Source: Sclerodactyla briareus
Taxonomy: Eukaryota; Echinodermata; Holothuroidea; Dendrochirotida; Sclerodactylidae
NCBI GenBank assembly: GCA_026419785.1
Contig: JAODTK010004477.1
Location: 682,001-746,000 of the forward strand
Length of the DNA: 64,000 nucleotides
Reading direction: 5' to 3'
Under the pieces are notes generated by a model. The model saw only the letters and a list, made by a program, of their open reading frames with translations, made no database searches and had not been told where the DNA came from. Numbering within the stretch: the first letter of the stretch is position 1; each line of letters begins with the position of its first letter. A program made the position numbers and the translations under genes. Of this stretch, positions 1 through 10,269 are shown one piece after another.

Positions 1-360
1 ATTACAAAGAGGAGGGAAATTATTAGATGGTATCTGTTGAAGAGGAAAACACAGCCTAAGAGTTCCTCAAAGTTCAAAGCTAAGTGTCTCCACGCATTGA
101 TGAAACATGCAATACAACTAATTCAAGTGAAATGCACGCTTTGTGAAGTAACCAATTGACCATCTTACCCCGGCACAATCACCAATTATTTCAGTGTTCA
201 TCGGGACATATTCTTTAAACTTGGGAATCCTGCCACACATCAGTTTATATCGTGATTCCTGGTTTTACGCTACGACTGCACACATATGACTATGCAGATC
301 AACAGTGAGCAACAACCCAGTCGACTGCTTAGAATTTACTCATCTCCCCTGATCACCAGG

Positions 361-480
361 TTGGAGGACTAGAGTCGGGGTCTCGGTCCCGATTTTGAAG
401 GTTCGGACCGGACTCAGGACTCAATGACTCGGCTGCTGGGAGCGGGGACTCAGTCCGCGTCCAGGTTCAAGACCGTTGGA
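361..480. repeat. Degenerate GACTC-rich repeat patch
   Basis: The patch contains repeated words related to GACTCGGACT (for example 'gactcaggactcaatgactc') and ends in a GGTTCAAGACCG-like word that recurs near 9935-9950. Related patches lie at 1064-1181, 4795-4892 and 9838-9955. It is probably a decayed satellite or the body of one dispersed repeat family. The shared GGTTCAAG word resembles a tRNA B box, but no matching A box is convincing. Confidence 0.45.
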
Positions 481-1063
481 AAAATCTTTGACAAAAAATC
501 CTTGGAAATTATGAGGAAGTATAATGCAAAATTCTAAGGGTGATAATCGAAAACATGTGCATGTGAACTACCAAATTTTGAATTCAGCTAACAGTATGAC
601 TAAGCAGCGCCTGTTGAAACGTCTGTCTGCAAAATGTGTCAACATGTTCAGGCAAAAGTGAATATGCGCACTCTGCCTCACGGGCGAATACGGTGCAAAG
701 ACGGTGGCAACTGTGATGTTCTTGAAAAGAAAAAAACTTCACAATATGCCTATGCTGTCTGGAAAATGTATTATGGTCTCCAAAATAATAGGTAGGCAGG
801 GTAATTCTACATAGTAGGATTATCTAAACTGTTTAGGTCATTTATTTTGTTGTTTTGGCATGGATCATTGCAATATCTGATGGCGTCCAGCTACTTGAAT
901 AGGAATTTGTGGAACTTTATTATGATTTTTGCATTGGGCTGATTGTGTGTCAAATTGTTATATACAGTTTTCTGGAACGCAACACCTAGCTGGTCAATAA
1001 CTTGTTATTTAATCCATTACTAGGCCTATTTATTTCTGCTAACAAATGGTCATTTTTCATAGG

Positions 1064-1181
1064 TACTCGCAGGCCTCGGACAAAAGACTTGACTTGACTC
1101 GGATGTTGAGGACTGTCGTTCTGGACTCGGACTTGAATGCTGAGGATCGGCTTGGACTCAGCTTTCTGGACTTGACTCCAC
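1064..1181. repeat. Degenerate GACTC-rich repeat patch
   Basis: This is a second patch of GACTCGGACTTG-like words, with the same short period as the one at 361-480. A short frame through it on the minus strand is a by-product of the repeat and is not treated as a gene. Confidence 0.45.
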
Positions 1182-1863
1182 AAAGAGGAACACACAGTGA
1201 CACAGCAAATTGTTAAATTACTGTCTTGCACTAGTCCCGCTCTATCCTACAAGTATGAAGACACATGGTGCAGCTATACCGGTCACTTCCATATGTAGTG
1301 TAGATCGGCAACAACAACTGATCAGCTATAGCGAAGAATGGCATGCATAGTTGCATACTTGTGGTGAGGTTACTTTTTGATATCACGATTTTGGGATGAT
1401 ATTTAAATCGTTACCAACAAACACTGTTTTCTTTATTTTTTTCCTGTGAGCTGTGAAAGGAACATGGTATGTTACCATGAATCATTAATGCTTTACTGAA
1501 ATGATGTGGAATTTCCCTACACACGCGGAATATACAAACTTACTTTTGTTATGCATGATTATTATGTATGAGGAAGATGACACTGAGAGGATACCACATC
1601 GTTCAGGTGCCTTGAATGCCCACGGCATGTAAGGTAATTATCCCCAGCACGATATCGGCAGTGGCGGATACTTCTCTAATCTGGTACATGTCCTGGACTC
1701 GGACATAAACCAAAGGCAGTCAGGGAATACCGAGAGGACATAAATGTAAACTGAATGAAGTCTTGGTACCTACTTCTCGAACCGCAGTCGGACAGCCGCG
1801 CGGGCGCCGTCGCCGCGTCCATGCAGCCCTCTGGTTGAGAGCACCCTGTGGCCATTCAATTAC

Positions 1864-2231
1864 CGGTCCAGCCGCCAGTCTCTGTCCACGCCAGGCTGGC
1901 GCTTTGCGAATTGCTCGCGGAGGTCATACAGGACCGTGGACTGCACCGCACCCGGGTGGTGTTTCATATTGTCTCCAGGGGACGCCCCACCCCCAAATTG
2001 TGCCAGGAGCTTATCGATGCTCACAATCAGCCTCTTGATGTCTCCATGATCTTCAAGTGGGGGGGTGGGCGACCGTCAGGTCTTCCTCAGTGATACATGA
2101 GGAGGGCGAGTCCATCAATCTTGTGAGGCAGGCCGGAAGAGTAACTTGTTAATCATTGAAGCCATGTTCTGCAGCAGCCACACCCCCACATCCGCAGTCG
2201 TCCACTTTGCAATGCCCTTCCGGGCACTCAT
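1864..2231 (-). CDS. Partial exon, SAM domain, SAMD8/SMSr-like, frameshifted
   Basis: Read on the minus strand from ATG at 2231, four blocks match a sterile alpha motif in order: KWTTADVGVWLLQN (2231-2166 frame), HKIDGLALLM (2125-2096), ITEEDL (2094-2077) and PPLEDHGDIKRLIVSIDKLL (2060-2004). The PPLE...GDIKRL...KL ending is typical of the N-terminal SAM domain of SAMD8, the ER ceramide phosphoethanolamine synthase-related protein. The first and last blocks share a frame while the middle blocks are shifted, so the indels compensate. The frame stays open to a good splice donor (CCG|GTAATT, exon end 1864). This GC-rich stretch stands out from its surroundings. The catalytic membrane domain is not in the window. 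Either assembly indels or pseudogene decay explain the breaks. SAM identity is firm; the SAMD8 assignment is moderate. Confidence 0.7.
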
Positions 2232-3270
2232 GGTACCTGCTTGGAAGCTCACGTCAGGATACGAAAACGGAGAGAACAAAAAATTACATTTGGGAGGAAA
2301 GTTGACTTGTAAAAAATGAATGTTGCAAAATGGGCAGGAATTCTATTATTGTTCACATTCATGCTAGGCTTAGTATTACAAGAAATTCTAGAATTCCCCA
2401 ATGTTTTTTTTTATATCATTAATAAGGAAGGTGATGTCGACACTCAACCATATCTAAAGCATTTTGTGCAGGCCACAAGTAGGTTCATTGCAAATGACAC
2501 CTCTAAAGCAGAAAGCCTTCACAGGACAAACTCTGTGAGACGTCTCGTTTGCACCAAGTATGAAGCATAGCTCCGCCACATTCTGAAATGTGGTACGCTG
2601 TAACTTTCCAGGTATTTGCTCTGAATACCCAGATAGCGGGGGGAACTCCTGCCTACATAGTGGTCATGGGTGTCCTGACTGTCCTCTCATTCCACATTTT
2701 GGACAAGTTGATGTCCTGCTTCGACCCCATAGGTTTTACCGTGTGTTTCAAGAAGATTACAAAATGTCCTGGAAGACGTGACACAGAGTCTAATTGAAAC
2801 ATTGCCCCCCCCCAAAAAATAGAGTTTTTTTGCGCAGGTGAGCGAGGCCAACCCTAAATATTCTCCAATTCTAGCCCCAGTCCTCTCTGTTCAGCCATTA
2901 TGTGTCATCCACTGTTTCATGGAACATTCCTTGATCACAACTAGCATAGGACAGGGAAGAAAGGCTCAGGCCCCTACAACAAGAGTTGCAACGTTGAGCC
3001 AAATTATCAGCTTCTCCATTGCCATAAGACACTCTCATGGCCAGGTATCCAGGCGGCGGCAACAAGAAGACCAATTTGAATTTCCGAAACTATTTCGGTT
3101 TGCCAAACATGTGGTTCGAATGCTATTACTAACAGGGGGCATCCGTTCAAGCCTTGTGGTAAACGTAACAAATTAGAATTCGGAAACGGCACGTCTCCAC
3201 AACTGACATTGAAGGATCATGATAGTTTGTCTGTCTAGGAAATGTATGACATCTACACACACAAAAGAAG
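2232..3270. other. No supported gene; possible upstream region of the SAM exon
   Basis: If the SAM exon contains the true start codon, this stretch would be 5' leader, promoter or an upstream intron. An 85-codon plus-strand frame at 2316-2570 starts with a hydrophobic segment, but it has no family motif and no splice context I trust. I cannot assign anything here. Confidence 0.35.
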
Positions 3271-3280
3271 GAAAACCCTA

Positions 3281-4110
3281 CTAAATGACCCAATGCCAAT
3301 TGAAGCGATGTGGAAATTCATCAGGAAGGTACGGAGAGAAAAATTGATCAGACAACAGTTTTTTAATTTTTTTTTTAACCCAAGGACATGAGGAAGGGCG
3401 AAATCCATCATTGGCTAGGAAAAAAAGAGGCAACCCCCAAGCACAACGAGACTTAAAGAAAGAGGAGAGGTCCAGCTTGTGAATTCTCTCTTGAACCGCG
3501 GAGGTCCAAAGCAGGAGAAAAACCATTCCCGAGAAAGCCTGTTCCAAGGAAAAAAGGAGCGAGCATAGGTTTCGCTGCGATGACGTGGAAGATGTGACCG
3601 AAACGGGTGGCTGGAAGAAGAAAGGGGAAGAAGAGCGGAGTACGGCAAGTAACCTCAAGTTTAAAGGAGGAGGGACAGCATCCCCAAGGGCAGGAAGATA
3701 CATGACCCCATAAAGTAATGGTAAAGGAGCCGAGAGATGACACGATCCGCGATGGGATAGAGGACGAAGTGAGGAGGTAAGATGATCATCGTTGATGAGA
3801 CAAATGGCCTTCCTCTGGATACGATCAAGGACACTTGAGGAGGATGGCCTGACCCCACTGCAAATATGGCAACCATATTCCATTGGGGAGCGAATTTTGG
3901 GCTTTGTAAAGCAGACGTAGCTGTTGTGAGGTGAAGTATTACCTTGCCTGAAATACGAGGCTCAACTTTCAACGTCCAAGCATTAGTAGCGATGCCCTGA
4001 ATATGAGAAGTTTCCAGGACAGTTGTTGCTGATTTCCATACCAAGGATATCAGAGAAGTAGACTTGAGGGAGGATCCGGTCAGCCATGAAAATAGCTGGT
4101 GCAACACGCC
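3281..4110 (-). pseudogene. 3' end of a Jockey-like non-LTR reverse transcriptase, decayed
   Basis: The minus strand carries the conserved C-terminal part of Jockey-clade reverse transcriptases. SPMEYGCHICSGVRPSSSSV, then LDRIQRKAICLINDDHLTSS and LRPLSHRG, correspond to the usual 'EYCSHVWGG...LLDRIQRRAIRLIND...LSHRR' block. A different frame then continues with SSHPFRSHLPRHR...YARSFFPWNRL, the usual 'SHPF...R...SFFPRT..LWN' tail. At least three frames are needed between 4110 and 3420, so the copy is dead or badly assembled. The polymerase catalytic motif (FADD) lies upstream and is not recognisable here. It is an inserted transposon remnant, not a host gene. Confidence 0.85.
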
Positions 4111-5730
4111 GACCAGATTATCAGCAAGTCTGAGTTTTAGATAGATTGGTTTTGACGGTAACCAGATTAGCAGTGCCCCAGTTCACAATATAATGAAATC
4201 ATTGTTCGCTGACTCGCACTAGGGAAACGGTTCTAGACAAAATCGTTCTGCTTCTGTAACTGGAAAACTGAAATTTAATTTGAATCGCTAAACTGATCAA
4301 CTTTCTGGTGTACTTTTTTGGCATAACTAGTCATACATCAGAGTATTGGTGTTGAAAAAGAACTAGCTAACTACTATCTAGTATTGGGGTGACTGCTTCA
4401 TTGACTTAGTACAGACTTGCTTGAATACTTGACTTGCAACCATATTTTTTGGGTGCTATGACTAGATCAAATTGGGGACATTTATTTGATTTGTTTCAAA
4501 TTTTCATGGATATATTTGTCCAGGGTGATTATATCATGCCACACATTTTGTCACTGACTTTTTCGGCACCATGTACAACTTTTTTTTTTCGCGATGTATC
4601 TGTATCTTGTCATTGATCATGTGACTGTAAAACAAGGGGGTGTCTGGGAATGGTAAATATGTAATTTCCCCTTCTGGAGTCCTGGTATCGAAATAGGACA
4701 TTCATAGATACATGTGAGCAGTTTAGGCTACTTCTGCATTATTTTATTAGGTTTGCCTTAAATAATACGTGTCGTAAAATAGAGTAGACTTTGCCAGGAC
4801 TCGTACGCTTTGGTCGAGTCTGTGTTCATTTTACTTTGAGTCCGAGTCCTTTAAATTAGGGACTCAAGTCCGAGTCACGACTCGATACCTCCAGCAATGA
4901 TGTAGTCAGTTACACTAGTTCCTCCTCTCAAATTATTGCTGTGTCCACTGGATTTGTTTCAGTAATTTGTTTAGGTTTGAAAACAACCACAAACTTAATG
5001 TGTTCTGAGAGTTAACTTAGAACCATATCATTTCAGGGCTTTTTTTCACTCATTTTTGTGAGCAATGCTTTTGGCTGTACGTGCGGCCACTGCAGGTGTG
5101 GGGGTCGAGTGGAATATTTTGTTACGTTATTAACAGGCAGCTTTCCCAATTGTGGAGTAGCGGTGGAAATTTTGTTACTGTTAACACATTCCATTGGCAT
5201 GGTTACAACATCTAAGCCTAGGCCTCCTCCTCCCAGTATCCAGTTTTAATATGGAACAGAATTGGTCAACTAATTGTGTGAATTAAATTTATTTTGGGAT
5301 GCAGTTCCCCTGTAGAATCCGGTTCCAACACAATTTTGATGTTTTTTTTTGGTTTCGAAATCAAGCCTGGTATGTATAGGCAGCATGCAAAACTATTGCC
5401 TCATTTGCGTTAGGAAAATCTGAGTTTCTGGTGAAGTAAAGACAAAAATATCAGATTTGGTGGCAACACAACCACGAAGGAGTGAATAAATCTTGTGATT
5501 TGTCTGGCTTGCTCCATTAACTTAAGTCAACCAAGTTGGGCTGTTTGCAAATACCACTTACCTGTTATTCATCGGTTTTACTGAATATGGAATAAACGGA
5601 CATTTGTTATCGCCCGATACTTTATTGCCAACTTTTTTTGTTCCAAAAAAAGCTACAGCTTGCTCTTGCTATAGAAAGCCCCGGCATGATGCGATTGTGA
5701 ATCTCTTTACAATTAATGGTTTATGGGCCA
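4111..5730. other. Unassigned AT-rich sequence
   Basis: Apart from the GACTC-rich patch at 4795-4892, I see no gene, RNA or element with definable ends. The upstream part of the Jockey-like element would be expected just above 4110 on the minus strand, but I do not recognise it, consistent with 5' truncation. Confidence 0.4.
4795..4892. repeat. Degenerate GACTC/GAGTC repeat patch
   Basis: Words such as GAGTCCGAGTC and GACTCAAGTCCGAGTC recur, in the opposite sense to the patches at 361 and 1064. It belongs to the same short-period family. Confidence 0.45.
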
Positions 5731-6027
5731 AGTAAAAAAAAAAAAAAAGCAGTTATTCTTCTCGTCCCGGCCCGCACGCTTTTTTAGAAATTTCAAATTT
5801 CTTTTTTTTTGGACAACTTCACTGATAACTTCTTCACAATTATGAGGTTAAAAGGTAAAAGCTTACTACTGATGCCATGCAAACTATGTAAGGAATATTT
5901 TGGGATGGCTTTGTTGGCCACTAGGGGGTATAACCTCAGGGAAAAAAAAGAAGCCTCATGCTCAATTCCAGAACGGCTGTACTGCGAAGACAGCACTATA
6001 TGGGTTTTCTGGACTGTCCAAGAGCCC

Positions 6028-6049
6028 AAAAAAAAAAAAAAAAAAAAAA
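6028..6049. repeat. Poly-A tract
   Basis: This is a run of about 22 A. A second A run lies at about 5734-5748. The tract could be the 3' tail of a retroposed element on the plus strand, but no body is recognisable upstream. Confidence 0.8.
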
Positions 6050-6246
6050 CGGCCCACAGGGCCCCAACTTTCAGAGAAGTTAGGACGAGAAATATTTATT
6101 TTTTTTACTCTGCCTTATATGCCCCAACACTGATACACAATACTCTGTGCAGTACATGCAGATGTACAGTGTGTGGGTGTACATTCACTTTTGCCGCCCC
6201 AGCCACTGCGCTATAGAAAATCCAGTGGCAATTATGCACGCAGGCC

Positions 6247-6441
6247 TTGATGTCTGATGACCCAGCCAGAGGACAGCCAGAGAGCAAGCTGTCAAGGCAT
6301 ATGGGCTCCCGCAGCGACAAATTCGCAACTTTTTCCCTGCCCAAAAAAGTCAACCTCAGGAGATACAGCACGGGGACACAGTCTCGATCCTGGGAGTGTC
6401 TTACTCTTACATTGTCCTATTATACTACTAGGCCTAATAGT
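6247..6441 (+). other. Possible coding segment, unassigned
   Basis: An open plus-strand frame begins MMSDDPARGQPESKLSRH and continues in a basic, serine-rich sequence (SDKFATFSLPKKVNLRRY). It then runs into the left end of the inverted-repeat element at 6444, so any protein would be cut there. The composition is plausible for coding, but there is no family match, conserved motif or clear splice site. It may be chance. Confidence 0.15.
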
Positions 6442-6443
6442 GT

Positions 6444-7358
6444 AAAGCGCGGTTCCATGCACGCGGCAGGCGGGCGTCTAAAATTGCTTCATCGTATTTT
6501 CAATGGAGCCGTTTCAATGCACGGGGGGGGGCCCTGTTCTAGATCAGTCATGTAGCGATGTTTTCCGATGCGTGCGCGTGGTATTTCATAATCAATTCCC
6601 GGGGATTCCATGCAATCTTACCGGATTGAAGCCAGAGAATGGAGAGTAGAGGACAATTTTAGGTCAAATAATGTTACAAAAAAATCATAAACTGTTAACA
6701 CTAGGGATGAGATTTTATACAGATTGTGTATATATGCAACGGGGGACACCTACCTGACAATATTTAAATGATAACTGATGATAAGCAATTATTTGCTAAT
6801 CAGATCTCCAAAACCTGTCAATAATGTGAAGTTTTAATAGTGGGCGTAATCGTTGACATTAAAGATCAATGGTATCAGAAAATGAAAACGGTTGTTTAGG
6901 TTTAAAACCTGGTATTCACCCGGGTTTGATAAATAATAATGATAATAATAATAATAACAAGTCTTGATCGTGCGTTACGTCAGTGCGTGTACGCACTTGT
7001 GGCCTAACGGTATTGTGCACACTGAAGGGCTTAGCCTAGATTTTAATGTCGGATTACTCACTTTTGTACTGCGCGTGTTGCAAAAGTTATGCCACAGTTA
7101 CAAATTTTGATGAAAACATTTCAGCTGTTATGTGAACTGGAAGGAACTGATACCAAAAGTGTGTGAAAAGTTTGAAAAACGATAGTCCCATTGGAGTTTT
7201 GTACAGACTTTACAACCCACTGACGTATTGCGGCCGGCTGTGCGCGTGAAATTTGTTACGTACGTCGTAGAGAAAACGCCCGCCCGCCGCGTGCATGGGA
7301 ACGAGTCTTCCCGAACGCCCGCCCGCCCGCCTGCGTGCGTGCATTGAAACGCGGCTTA
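6444..7358 (+). mobile_element. Terminal-inverted-repeat element, copy 1 (foldback/MITE-like)
   Basis: The left end (6451-6476) reads GGTTCCATGCACGCGG...GGCGGGCG, with a second copy of the motif at 6511-6530. The right end carries the same motif inverted, also twice (7275-7302 and 7314-7356, ending GCATTGAAACGCGGCTT). Each terminus therefore has two copies of a GTTYCATGCACGCGG-GGCGGGCG unit about 50 bp apart. The interior has no transposase-like frame and contains an ATAAT-type microsatellite near 6930-6960. A related copy in inverse orientation lies at 12487-13204, sharing the termini and inner words such as GGTTTAGGTTT and TGTAGCGAT. It is probably a non-autonomous DNA transposon or foldback element. 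The flanks show a possible but unclear target duplication (TAGTGT / TAAGTGT). Confidence 0.6.
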
Positions 7359-7687
7359 AGTGTGCAGGCTGTCTAACGTTACAGGCCTGTGGCCTAGCGG
7401 CAAGTACGCGAGTAACCGACTGAGCCTGACCGGAGAGGAGGGGGCGGGGAAGAATCCATACCTCGAGCCCCGAAATATAACGGCATGATTGCATATATAC
7501 ACTTACTAATACTACTACCCTACCCACTTCTCTAGCAAGATCCATACTTGTAGACGTCGGTAAAAACCACGGCTCAGCCGGAAGCTAGGTTGCTTTTCGT
7601 TTCGTTGGCATATCCTCTGACGTCAGCTCGCTCATCTTGTTGAAACTGTAGTTCCATTCGTTTTCAAATTCCCCTAATAAAATATCA

Positions 7688-8157
7688 GGCCAAACCATGC
7701 GAAAAGAAATAGTAATTCGAATACAACACGGGAACTAGAATATTGTAGACTACCTGGACTATCACTAACAGAGGATCATCTTGCTTTGTGTGTTTTTATT
7801 TTCTCAGAAAGTTATTTCAGCAGTGATTTCTGGCATCCCCATTACTGAAATTCACGCATCTATTTTTCTTGAATCAATAAGATTCGGACTATCCAAATGT
7901 CGCTATTGGGAGCATGACTTCTTGGCCAAACCATGCGAAAAGGAAATAGTAATTCGAATACACACGGGAAATAGAATATTGGTAGAATAACCTGGACTAT
8001 CAACTAACAGAGGATCATCTGGCTTTGTGTGTTTTTATTTTCCAGAAGTTATTCAGCTTGATTTCTGCATCCCCATACTGAATTCCACGCATCTATTTTT
8101 CTTGATCATAAGATTAGGACTAATCAAATGTCGCTATTTGGGGAGCGTGACTTCTTG
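7688..8157. repeat. Two-copy tandem duplication, about 235 bp unit
   Basis: Copy 1 (7688-7922) and copy 2 (7923-8157) both begin GGCCAAACCATGCGAAAAG and keep the same order of words throughout. Most differences are single-base deletions in copy 2, especially in doubled letters (CAGAAAGTTATTTCAG versus CAGAAGTTATTCAG). That pattern fits uncorrected read errors better than substitution-driven divergence. A 70-codon frame in copy 1 is interrupted in copy 2 and is not called as a gene. Confidence 0.85.
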
Positions 8158-9387
8158 AGAGAGAAAATCAGAGGGCAGAATAAAGATTAAAGGACCATCG
8201 CCGTAACACTGAGAACACCCCAACTCCCAGGCTGACCATGTTTTGTCATCTGACATGACAAATACCACCAGGATAGTGGAAAGTGGGAAGCTATGAGTAT
8301 GAGCAACTTCCGAATTGGAAGAACATTTAGCACTGAATTCAATTCTCGATCATGTGTTCGATCATGGAACGATGGTGAGAAGTATTTAGAGAGGTGTGCT
8401 CTAGTACACACAGATGCCAGCCGTATGTTCGATTCAATAGCCACCCAGGCTCCAAGATCTGGGACGGAAAATGACCCCTCCCCTCGAACCCAATCGACAA
8501 ATTAATTTTCCGTCTGAGACAGCCAGAGGGAGGGGGGGGGGATGATTTGCTTTGGGCCATCACGGAACTGGACCGTACAATCTTGAAGACCTCGATGACT
8601 CATCTTCGATCCAGCAACCATCGAACGTTTATAGCTATAACAATTCCAACACTCCCATCTCCACCTACAGATCCTGGGTATGACCCGACATCGAGTCCTT
8701 GTTAGCTTTGCATAGGTACACAGCCTATAGCCATCTGTCTTCTCTCCGCCCGTTCATTCCGTTATTTTCGTTCGTTAGTTTCCTTTCGTCACGTTCATTC
8801 GTACTTCTGAACCGTACACATGCGTGAGGGAAACTCGGTGGGTGCCACTGGCTAGGCTGAGTCACATTTTTGTTTGCATAGTGTGCTTAAATTCAATTGA
8901 ATCCAATTATTGCCCCAATTTGTCTACCCGAATCCCTTCCCATTGACTATCTCCTGTGAAGCGTGGTTTATTTCAAATTTTCCTCGAGCTGCATGCTTCG
9001 CTCGGGTATTAGGGGGGGGGGGGGGGGGGGGGGGAAGGGGGGGACTGCGTAATTTGTCGTCATCACGCGGTGTGCTTGAATACAGGGAACTGGTGGAATT
9101 TTACACTGTTCACTGCTACAGACCTATGAGTTGCTGGGTAAACCAAAAGTTTCTTGTTATCTAGAGCTCAATATACAGGCCCTAGAATAGTAGTTGGGTA
9201 TTTTTGTGCTGGCCGCCATGCTGGCCACTAATAGCCAATTATTAGGTCATTGTGGTAGACATGTTCCAACCATTCCAAGGTTATGACAAGATGTCAGTAT
9301 TAGGTTCAATATATGTGACAAACAATTAAATGTGGAATGGGGAAATATGCAGTGTATTAATTCGTCAAGGACTTTAGCCGTCCGCAG
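8158..9387. other. Unassigned sequence with a long G tract
   Basis: Frames overlap on both strands at 8187-8563 without any recognisable motif. A tract of about 30 G, interrupted once by AA, lies at 9012-9043, and TTCGTT-like words occur at 8750-8800. I see no supported gene. Confidence 0.4.
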
Positions 9388-9789
9388 CTATCGAGACGTT
9401 TCGACTTGCCTTGTTAGACTGTAGAAAGCCTTTCCTACGGTAGTATAGAGAAGACACGCGAGGTGATGACCCATAGCGTTAAGTAGCTCAGTATAGCAAC
9501 TTGCCAACTTGTATTGTCGTCTCCATACCGCCGTACTTGCACCACGCTGCGATGTAACAGGCGGAAACATAAGGACGAACTCCATTGGCGACCCCACGAG
9601 GCCCGCGAATATGTACTGCGGGCGTTTAATCTGTGACAGTGACCGTGACAACACGAGAAATGAACGTGATTGCCGCTTTTCAAGATGACGCGAGATTCGC
9701 AATGTAAGTAGACGATGTGAGAATTTCACCATGACAATATATGAACAACTGAAGGGTGTAATCGCGTATTCCGGGCGATTAAAAGACAC
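9388..9789 (-). other. Open minus-strand frame, 133 codons, unassigned
   Basis: This is one of the longer uninterrupted non-repetitive frames in the window. It starts with Met at 9789 in a CpG-rich stretch and contains basic and hydrophobic segments, but no motif I recognise. A second minus frame of 82 codons overlaps it. CpG-rich DNA has fewer stop codons by chance, so length alone is weak evidence. It could be an exon, or part of the unexplained block that follows at 10270-12100. Confidence 0.2.
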
Positions 9790-9837
9790 AATTGTCTGAA
9801 CATTAGACTAGACCCCTCGGCACAATGGATAAGAAGT

Positions 9838-9955
9838 TACGAGCTCGAGTGTGGACAGACTTGGTCTCAGACTCGTAGGCCTACTTGAAGACTCAGCGGT
9901 TTTGAACCCGCGTCTCTCGGCCTAAGCTGAGACTAGCAGGTTCAAGGCCGTCCCA
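9838..9955. repeat. Degenerate GACTC-rich repeat with GGTTCAAGG end
   Basis: It shares with 361-480 an arrangement of GACTCAG-CGG words followed about 50 bp later by GCAGGTTCAAGGCCGTCC (361-480 has CCAGGTTCAAGACCGTTGG). The two are probably members of one dispersed family. Confidence 0.4.
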
Positions 9956-10269
9956 AATGATCATGGACGATTTCTCACAAGGGCGATTTGAGGTCACTGT
10001 CCTGGAAGGATACCCCTCCCCTTCGGAAAATTTACGTTCACAGGAAGACCTTAGATGCACAAAGGTGATATCGAATTCACTGAATCACAGGTCTACTTGA
10101 GGCACCAGGAACCAGATTTATGGTCAATTGAAATCATGTTGAGAAGAAGAAAAGGAAAACATGGAAATCATGGGAATTTGGAGAAAAAACATCCATATGA
10201 ATAGGAGGCTTACCGCTTACATCCCTGTCTATAATTATAATAGAGTCCTACATGGGCCTCTCATGATTA

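Larger units (their letters stand above)
1..1863. other. Non-coding flank or intron
   Basis: I see no supported coding sequence here. If the SAM-domain exon at 1864-2231 (minus) belongs to a live gene, this stretch is downstream of its splice donor and would be intron. It holds three GACTC-rich patches (361-480, 1064-1181 and a short one near 1690-1708). Short frames in it have no recognisable motif. Confidence 0.5.

Noticed and set aside
5809..6216. A 135-codon plus frame
   Set aside because: It passes through the poly-A tract (poly-Lys) and has no motif.
7380..7470. tRNA-like stretch (TGTGGCCTAGCGGC and CCTCGAGCCCC as A- and B-box candidates)
   Set aside because: The spacing is too long, no cloverleaf can be drawn, and no second copy of a body was seen. 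It is not enough for a tRNA gene or SINE call.
8900..9164. Gly-rich frame at 8910-9164 (plus)
   Set aside because: The glycines come from the G homopolymer at 9012-9043, and there is no other support.
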